Assembly: GCA_046295215.1 (NCBI GenBank)
Contig: JBKBNP010000021.1
Coordinates: forward strand, 11,025-75,024
Direction of reading: 5' to 3'
Source of the DNA: Szabonella sp046295215
GTDB taxonomy: Bacteria > Pseudomonadota > Alphaproteobacteria > Rhodobacterales > Rhodobacteraceae
DNA length: 64,000 bases
The notes beneath the pieces were generated by a model, which worked only from the letters and a program-made list of their open reading frames with translations, searched no databases and had not been told where the DNA came from. Positions within the stretch are counted from its first letter, which is position 1; each line of letters opens with the position of its first letter. The translations under genes and the position numbers were made by a program. Below are positions 59,869 to 64,000 of this stretch, in pieces.

Positions 59869-62187
59869 GTGCCATCTTTCTCCACAACACTCGAGCAGGC
59901 CATCCACGGCGCCCTGGCGCTTGCCAATGCCCGCCGCCACGAGCTTGCAACGCTGGAGCATCTGCTGCTGGCGCTGATCGACGAACCCGACGCCTCGCGC
60001 GTCATGAAGGCCTGTTCGGTGGATCTGGACGACCTGCGCAAGACGCTGATGGACTTCGTCGATGACGACCTTTCCACCCTCGTCACCGATGTCGAAGGGT
60101 CCGAGGCCGTGCCGACCGCCGCCTTCCAGCGCGTGATCCAGCGTGCGGCGATCCATGTGCAATCCTCGGGCCGCACCGAAGTGACCGGCGCCAATGTGCT
60201 GGTCGCGATCTTTGCCGAGCGGGAAAGCAACGCCGCCTATTTCCTGCAGGAGCAGGACATGACCCGCTATGACGCGGTCAACTTCATCGCGCATGGCGTG
60301 GCGAAAGACCCGGCCTTCGGCGAAAACCGCCCGGTGACCGGGGCCGAGGAGCAGCACGAGACGCCCAAGGCCGAGGCAGGCGAGGCCAAGGAATCGGCGC
60401 TGTCCAAATACTGCGTCGATCTCAACGTCAAATCCCGCAAGGGCGAGGTCGATCCGCTGATCGGACGCGAGGCGGAAGTGGAGCGCGCCATCCAGGTGCT
60501 GTGCCGCCGGCGCAAGAACAACCCGCTGCTGGTGGGCGATCCCGGCGTGGGCAAGACCGCGATTGCCGAAGGTCTCGCCTGGAAGATCGTCAACAAGGAG
60601 GTGCCGGAGGTTCTGGCCCATACCACGATCTACAGCCTCGACATGGGCGCGCTGCTCGCAGGCACCCGCTATCGCGGCGATTTCGAGGAGCGGCTGAAAC
60701 AGGTCGTCAAGGAAATGGAGGACCACCCCGACGCGATCCTCTTCATCGACGAGATTCACACCGTGATCGGGGCGGGGGCCACCTCGGGCGGCGCGATGGA
60801 TGCCTCCAACCTGCTGAAGCCCGCGCTTCAGGGCGGCAAGCTGCGCACCATGGGCTCCACCACCTACAAGGAGTTCCGCCAGCATTTCGAAAAGGACCGC
60901 GCGCTGGCGCGCCGGTTCCAGAAGATCGACGTCAACGAGCCGTCGGTGCCCGATGCCATCAAGATCCTGATGGGGTTGAAGCCGCATTTCGAGGCGCATC
61001 ACGACCTGCGCTACACCAATGACGCGATCAAATCGGCGGTGGAACTGGCGGCGCGCTACATCAACGACCGCAAGCTGCCCGATTCTGCCATCGACGTGAT
61101 CGACGAGGCGGGCGCGGCGCAGCATCTGGTCAGCGAGTCGAAGCGGCGCAAGACCATCGGTACCAAGGAAATCGAAGGCGTCGTTGCCAAGATCGCCCGC
61201 ATCCCGCCGAAAAACGTGTCCAAGGACGATGCCGAGACGCTGCGCGATCTGGAAAAATCGCTCAAGCGGGTGGTGTTCGGTCAGGACAATGCCGTGGATG
61301 CACTCTGCTCGGCCATCAAGCTGGCGCGTGCAGGCCTGCGCGAACCGGAAAAGCCCATCGGCAACTACCTCTTCGCAGGGCCGACCGGTGTGGGCAAGAC
61401 CGAGGTGGCCAAGCAACTGGCCTCTAGCCTCGGGGTGGAACTGCTGCGTTTCGACATGTCGGAATACATGGAGAAACACGCGGTTTCGCGGCTGATCGGC
61501 GCGCCTCCGGGCTATGTCGGTTTCGATCAGGGTGGCATGCTGACGGATGGTGTGGACCAGCATCCCCATTGCGTGCTGCTGCTGGACGAGATCGAAAAGG
61601 CGCATCCGGATGTCTACAACATCCTGTTGCAGGTCATGGATCACGGCAAACTGACCGACCACAATGGCCGGTCAGTCGATTTCCGAAATGTGATCCTCAT
61701 CATGACGTCCAACGCCGGGGCCGCAGACATGGCCAAGGCCGCCTTCGGCTTCGGCCGCGAGCGGCGCACGGGCGAGGATACGGCGGCGATCGAACGCACC
61801 TTCACGCCGGAATTCCGCAACCGTCTGGATGCCGTCATTTCCTTCGCACCGCTGGCGCGGGAAACCATCAATCAGGTGGTGGAAAAGTTCGTGTTGCAGC
61901 TGGAGGCGCAGTTGATGGACCGGAATGTCCATATCGAGCTGACGCCCGAAGCCGCCGCATGGCTGGGCGAGAAGGGCTATGACGACAAGATGGGCGCGCG
62001 CCCCCTGGGCCGGGTGATCCAGGAACACATCAAGAAACCGCTGGCGGAAGAACTGCTCTTCGGCAAGCTGGTGAAGGGTGGCGTCGTCAAGGTGACGGTC
62101 AAGGATGACCAGATCCACCTGATCGTCGAGGAGCCGCAGAAGCCCCGCCTGACAGGGCAGAAGCCCCCCCTCCTGACGGCAGAGTGA
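59869..62187 (+). CDS. clpA: ATP-dependent Clp protease ATP-binding subunit ClpA
   Basis: This 772-residue AAA+ unfoldase partners with ClpP. It has N-terminal Clp_N repeats (EQAIHGALALANARRHELATLEHLLLALIDEP), an AAA domain with Walker A GDPGVGKTAIAEG and Walker B ILFIDEIHT, and a second AAA with GPTGVGKTEVAKQ and VLLLDEIEKAHPDVYN. The ClpP-binding loop region and the closing RPLGRVIQEHIKKPLAEELL are present. The protein starts at GTG at 59869 (PSFSTTLEQ), with CAGGAG ten bases upstream. It overlaps the next gene by four bases. Confidence 0.95.
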   Translation: MPSFSTTLEQAIHGALALANARRHELATLEHLLLALIDEPDASRVMKACSVDLDDLRKTLMDFVDDDLSTLVTDVEGSEAVPTAAFQRVIQRAAIHVQSSGRTEVTGANVLVAIFAERESNAAYFLQEQDMTRYDAVNFIAHGVAKDPAFGENRPVTGAEEQHETPKAEAGEAKESALSKYCVDLNVKSRKGEVDPLIGREAEVERAIQVLCRRRKNNPLLVGDPGVGKTAIAEGLAWKIVNKEVPEVLAHTTIYSLDMGALLAGTRYRGDFEERLKQVVKEMEDHPDAILFIDEIHTVIGAGATSGGAMDASNLLKPALQGGKLRTMGSTTYKEFRQHFEKDRALARRFQKIDVNEPSVPDAIKILMGLKPHFEAHHDLRYTNDAIKSAVELAARYINDRKLPDSAIDVIDEAGAAQHLVSESKRRKTIGTKEIEGVVAKIARIPPKNVSKDDAETLRDLEKSLKRVVFGQDNAVDALCSAIKLARAGLREPEKPIGNYLFAGPTGVGKTEVAKQLASSLGVELLRFDMSEYMEKHAVSRLIGAPPGYVGFDQGGMLTDGVDQHPHCVLLLDEIEKAHPDVYNILLQVMDHGKLTDHNGRSVDFRNVILIMTSNAGAADMAKAAFGFGRERRTGEDTAAIERTFTPEFRNRLDAVISFAPLARETINQVVEKFVLQLEAQLMDRNVHIELTPEAAAWLGEKGYDDKMGARPLGRVIQEHIKKPLAEELLFGKLVKGGVVKVTVKDDQIHLIVEEPQKPRLTGQKPPLLTAE

Positions 62188-63158
62188 CGGCACTGAAGAT
62201 CCGGGGGGCACTCGTCGCCCTCCTCATGGCCCCTGCGCAAGCGGGGGCCTTTTCGCTGGACTGGCCGGTGGATTGCACGCGGGGGGAAAGCTGCTTCATC
62301 CAGCAATATCCCGACCGTGACCCCGGCCCCGGCGCGCTGGATTTCACCTGTGGCCCGCTCAGCTATGACGGGCACAGCGGCACCGATATTGCCCTGCCGG
62401 ACCTTGCGGCAATGGCCGCCGGGGTCGAGGTGCGCGCCGCCGCTCCCGGCCGGGTGCGCGCGGTCCGCGACGGAATGCCCGACATCGCCATCGGCCAGCC
62501 CGGTGCGCCCCAACTTGACCGCAACGACTGTGGAAATGCCGTGGTGATCGACCATGCAGAGGGCTGGGAAACCCTCTACTGCCACTTGCGGCAAGGCTCG
62601 GTGCGGGTCCGCGGGGGTGACGTGGTGACGGCAGGCACGCCGCTCGGGCTGATCGGCCTGTCGGGGCAGACGGAATTTCCGCATCTGCACATGGGCTTGC
62701 GCCGCAATGGCGCGGAGGTCGATCCCTTTGACCCGGAGGGCGGGCTCGATTGCGCGGCACTACCCGGCAGAACGCTCTGGTCCGCGCCGGTGCCCTATGA
62801 GCCCGGCGGGCTGATCGGCCTCGGCATCGCGACAGAAGTGCCCGGCTTCGATGCGATCAAGGCAGGGCTGCCCGCCGTTCCACCCCTGAACCGCGCCTCC
62901 GCCGCGCTGGTGATCTGGGCGCATCTCTATGGCACGCGGACGGGGGACAGGCTGCACTTCACCCTCGGCGGGCCGGACGGTGTGCTGTTGCAAGAATCGG
63001 TTGTCCTGCCCCGCACCCAGGCCCGGGCCATGCGCGCCCTTGGCAAGCGCCGCCCCCCCGCTGGCTGGCCGGTGGGCGAATACACCGCCCGCCTGACCAT
63101 CGAACGCGCCGGCAAGCGCACCGAGAACGCGCTCCTGCACTTCCGGATCGGAGACTGA
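62184..63158 (+). CDS. M23 family metallopeptidase (LytM-type)
   Basis: This 324-residue protein has a signal peptide (ALVALLMAPAQAGA) and a peptidoglycan endopeptidase or LytM-like domain. Metal ligands are visible in LSYDGHSGTDIAL (H-x-x-x-D) and the C-terminal FPHLHMGLRR (H-x-H). Several cysteines (CTRGESCF, TCGPL) suggest disulfides in the periplasm. The start is GTG overlapping the clpA stop (GTGA), so it is co-transcribed with clpA. Confidence 0.87.
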   Translation: MTALKIRGALVALLMAPAQAGAFSLDWPVDCTRGESCFIQQYPDRDPGPGALDFTCGPLSYDGHSGTDIALPDLAAMAAGVEVRAAAPGRVRAVRDGMPDIAIGQPGAPQLDRNDCGNAVVIDHAEGWETLYCHLRQGSVRVRGGDVVTAGTPLGLIGLSGQTEFPHLHMGLRRNGAEVDPFDPEGGLDCAALPGRTLWSAPVPYEPGGLIGLGIATEVPGFDAIKAGLPAVPPLNRASAALVIWAHLYGTRTGDRLHFTLGGPDGVLLQESVVLPRTQARAMRALGKRRPPAGWPVGEYTARLTIERAGKRTENALLHFRIGD

Positions 63159-63268
63159 CCGGGTTCGGCGCCGGTTTCACCCGCCATGTCACATGGCGGT
63201 TTCAAAACCGGGCTAGGGTCACTTCGAACCGGGCTCACCTGTCCCCCTCGTGAAAGGTCCGGCTCCCG

Positions 63269-63297
63269 CGTCCCCGCCGCTCCCCTCGGCGGGGACG
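63269..63297 (+). terminator. Hairpin after the clpA-M23 unit
   Basis: A perfect 11-bp stem CGTCCCCGCCG/CGGCGGGGACG with a seven-base loop, 110 bases after the M23 stop; no T run. Confidence 0.45.
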
Positions 63298-63346
63298 CCC
63301 CATTCAAGAGCCATCGGCCTGCCTCAGCGTTCGCTTCCGCGCCTGA

Positions 63347-63380
63347 ATGGAAAAGACAGCCAACGGGCCGTCTTTTCCAT
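63347..63380. terminator. Long hairpin with T run in the stem
   Basis: ATGGAAAAGACAGCC pairs with GGCCGTCTTTTCCAT over 15 positions with one mismatch, loop AACG. It could terminate transcription from either side. Confidence 0.5.
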
Positions 63381-63463
63381 CGTTTGCGGGGTCAGCTCCG
63401 GCGACGAACCCTGTCCGGAATGTCTGAACAAGCCTGTCGAAGATCCTCTGTCCCGCCAGCCAT

Positions 63464-63496
63464 AGTTTGTCCATTTGCCAAGGAAAGTTTGTCCAT
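63464..63496. repeat. 11-base direct repeat, possibly transposase-binding
   Basis: AGTTTGTCCAT occurs at 63464-63474 and again at 63486-63496, exactly 22 bases apart, about two helical turns. It lies beside a gene that may be transposition-related; Tn7/Tn5053-like ends carry such short repeats with TGTC words. Confidence 0.45.
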
Positions 63497-63522
63497 CCGA
63501 AAGTCTCTCTCCGAAAACAAAA

Positions 63523-63545
63523 AAGGCCGCCACAATGGCGGCCTT
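63523..63545 (-). terminator. Terminator of the right-edge gene
   Basis: A perfect 10-bp stem AAGGCCGCCA/TGGCGGCCTT with a CAA loop. The minus strand continues TTTTTTGTTTT; the plus strand also reaches a run of T a few bases on. It lies inside the open frame of the right-edge remnant, which suggests the true stop is upstream of it. Confidence 0.75.
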
Positions 63546-64000
63546 GTACATTTTTTTGTCTGATGGGGATTTGTCAGAGGGCTGAAGATCTTCCCGGCGA
63601 TAGATCCGCGCACGAAGCCTCTCCGGATCGTCAATCGGCCGGATGTCGGCGGCATCAAGTTTCCGGCGCAGCCTGATATGATGGACGCCGGTTTCCTTGC
63701 TGAACCGCAGAAGCCCGACATGGTCGCGCACGAATGCGTCGACCACGTCCATCGCAATGGGGGCACGGTACCGGCCAGGCCCATCCTTCGCCCAAAAAAA
63801 TGGGCAGAAGAAGTCCGGACTCAATCATCTGGGCCACCTGCCCCCGGATTGTGTTTACAACCTTGGGAAGATGGATCTGAGAGGTGGTTCCAGAAATCTG
63901 AACAGGCGGGACAAGTGGATTTTCTGCGCAACAGCGGCATGATGCTGCAAGCGAGGAGAAGACCATGGCAAGACGACCCCGCCGGAACCACAGCCCGGCT

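Larger units (their letters stand above)
63159..63573. other. Intergenic stretch with hairpins and short repeats
   Basis: There is no credible gene between the M23 peptidase and the right-edge gene remnant. It holds a GC-rich hairpin (63269-63297), an imperfect long hairpin (63347-63380), an 11-base direct repeat (63464 and 63486) and a strong hairpin with T runs on both sides (63523-63545). Several TGTC words cluster at 63410-63496. Confidence 0.55.
63324..64000 (-). pseudogene. Frameshifted, edge-truncated gene, possibly transposition-related (TniQ-like C-terminus)
   Basis: One frame enters at the right edge and carries SQIHLPKVVNTIRGQVAQMIESGLLLPIF. At a run of seven T (63795-63801 on the minus strand) reading continues best in another frame as WAKDGPGRYRAPIAMDVVDAF, then GVHHIRLRRKLDAADIRPI and ARIYRREDL. 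Removing one T joins them. The HHIRLRRKLDAA...RIYRREDL part resembles the small HTH-like C-terminal modules I associate with TniQ-like proteins in Rhodobacteraceae; this is from memory and uncertain. The second frame then runs through a terminator hairpin to 63324, which argues that its tail is not real protein. It is either a pseudogene or a homopolymer sequencing error. The N-terminus lies outside the window. Confidence 0.45.

Noticed and set aside
58744..61662. 972-codon open frame on the minus strand
   Set aside because: It is antisense to gloB and clpA, both clear genes. Its translation is low-complexity and matches no family.
1..64000. CRISPR array or tandem repeat array
   Set aside because: No regularly spaced repeats of 20 bases or more were seen; the only clusters are the operator copies at 42.4 kb and the 11-base pair at 63.5 kb.

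Overview
The window is GC-rich, gene-dense chromosome from an alphaproteobacterium, almost certainly of the family Rhodobacteraceae (Paracoccaceae). The evidence is gene content: an F1-only atpHAGDC operon, bioMNY, ribB-ribH-nusB, a PhnD-PhnC-PhnE-PhnE importer, an LdtR-type MarR regulator, a MatR-controlled malonate operon with a TRAP transporter, and a ClpA that starts at GTG. I recognise no prophage, CRISPR array or complete insertion sequence. The only suspected mobile-element material is at the right edge.

Layout. 1-7.1 kb: the tail of a probable regulator, two lipoproteins, an aldo/keto reductase, a frameshifted orphan imuA, a TPR protein, an MFS transporter and mmcB. 7.2-14.8 kb: a malonate module (dctP-dctQ-dctM-matA-matB-qor) transcribed away from its GntR regulator matR, with a palindromic operator between them. 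15-18 kb: a DUF481 barrel protein, a LysR regulator and small envelope proteins. 18-25.1 kb: riboflavin genes nusB, ribH, ribB and ribE, with a phosphonate-type importer and its candidate Pho box lying between ribB and ribE. 25.3-29.9 kb: kpsS, a Wza/KpsD-like exporter and kpsC, which together suggest the Kdo linker and outer-membrane step of a capsule. 29.9-35.5 kb: LdtR, SdhE, an XRE regulator, two aminotransferases and small proteins. 35.6-37.8 kb: the biotin ECF importer bioMNY and tRNA-Asp. 37.8-38.8 kb: about 1 kb without a credible gene. 38.8-46.8 kb: dusA, a TauE-type permease, an agmatinase, a TetR-PspA-YiaAB stress module, a GumN/TraB protein, a family II pyrophosphatase and an HAD phosphatase. 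46.9-52.8 kb: a MaoC hydratase, ribF, an UPF0260 protein, threonine aldolase, an alpha/beta hydrolase with a DsbA-like isomerase, prs and an H-type lectin. 52.9-57.8 kb: the F1 ATP synthase operon. 58-63.2 kb: a methyltransferase, gloB, clpA and an M23 peptidase. 63.2-64 kb: hairpins, short direct repeats and a frameshifted, possibly transposition-related gene running off the edge.

The most notable regulatory structure is four copies of the exact palindrome TGAAC-N3-GTTCA. One lies on the promoter of the tetR gene at 41.8 kb, and three lie between tetR and a pspA-yiaAB pair, on and around a recognisable promoter. This looks like a self-contained TetR-controlled membrane-stress operon without the usual PspF/sigma-54 arrangement. 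Other points worth a look are an intergenic motif (GCCTCCGGCGGAGGTATTT-like) seen four times near gene ends, the broken orphan imuA, the importer inside the riboflavin cluster, and the homopolymer frameshift at the right edge. All functional calls come from reading the sequence; no database search was run.
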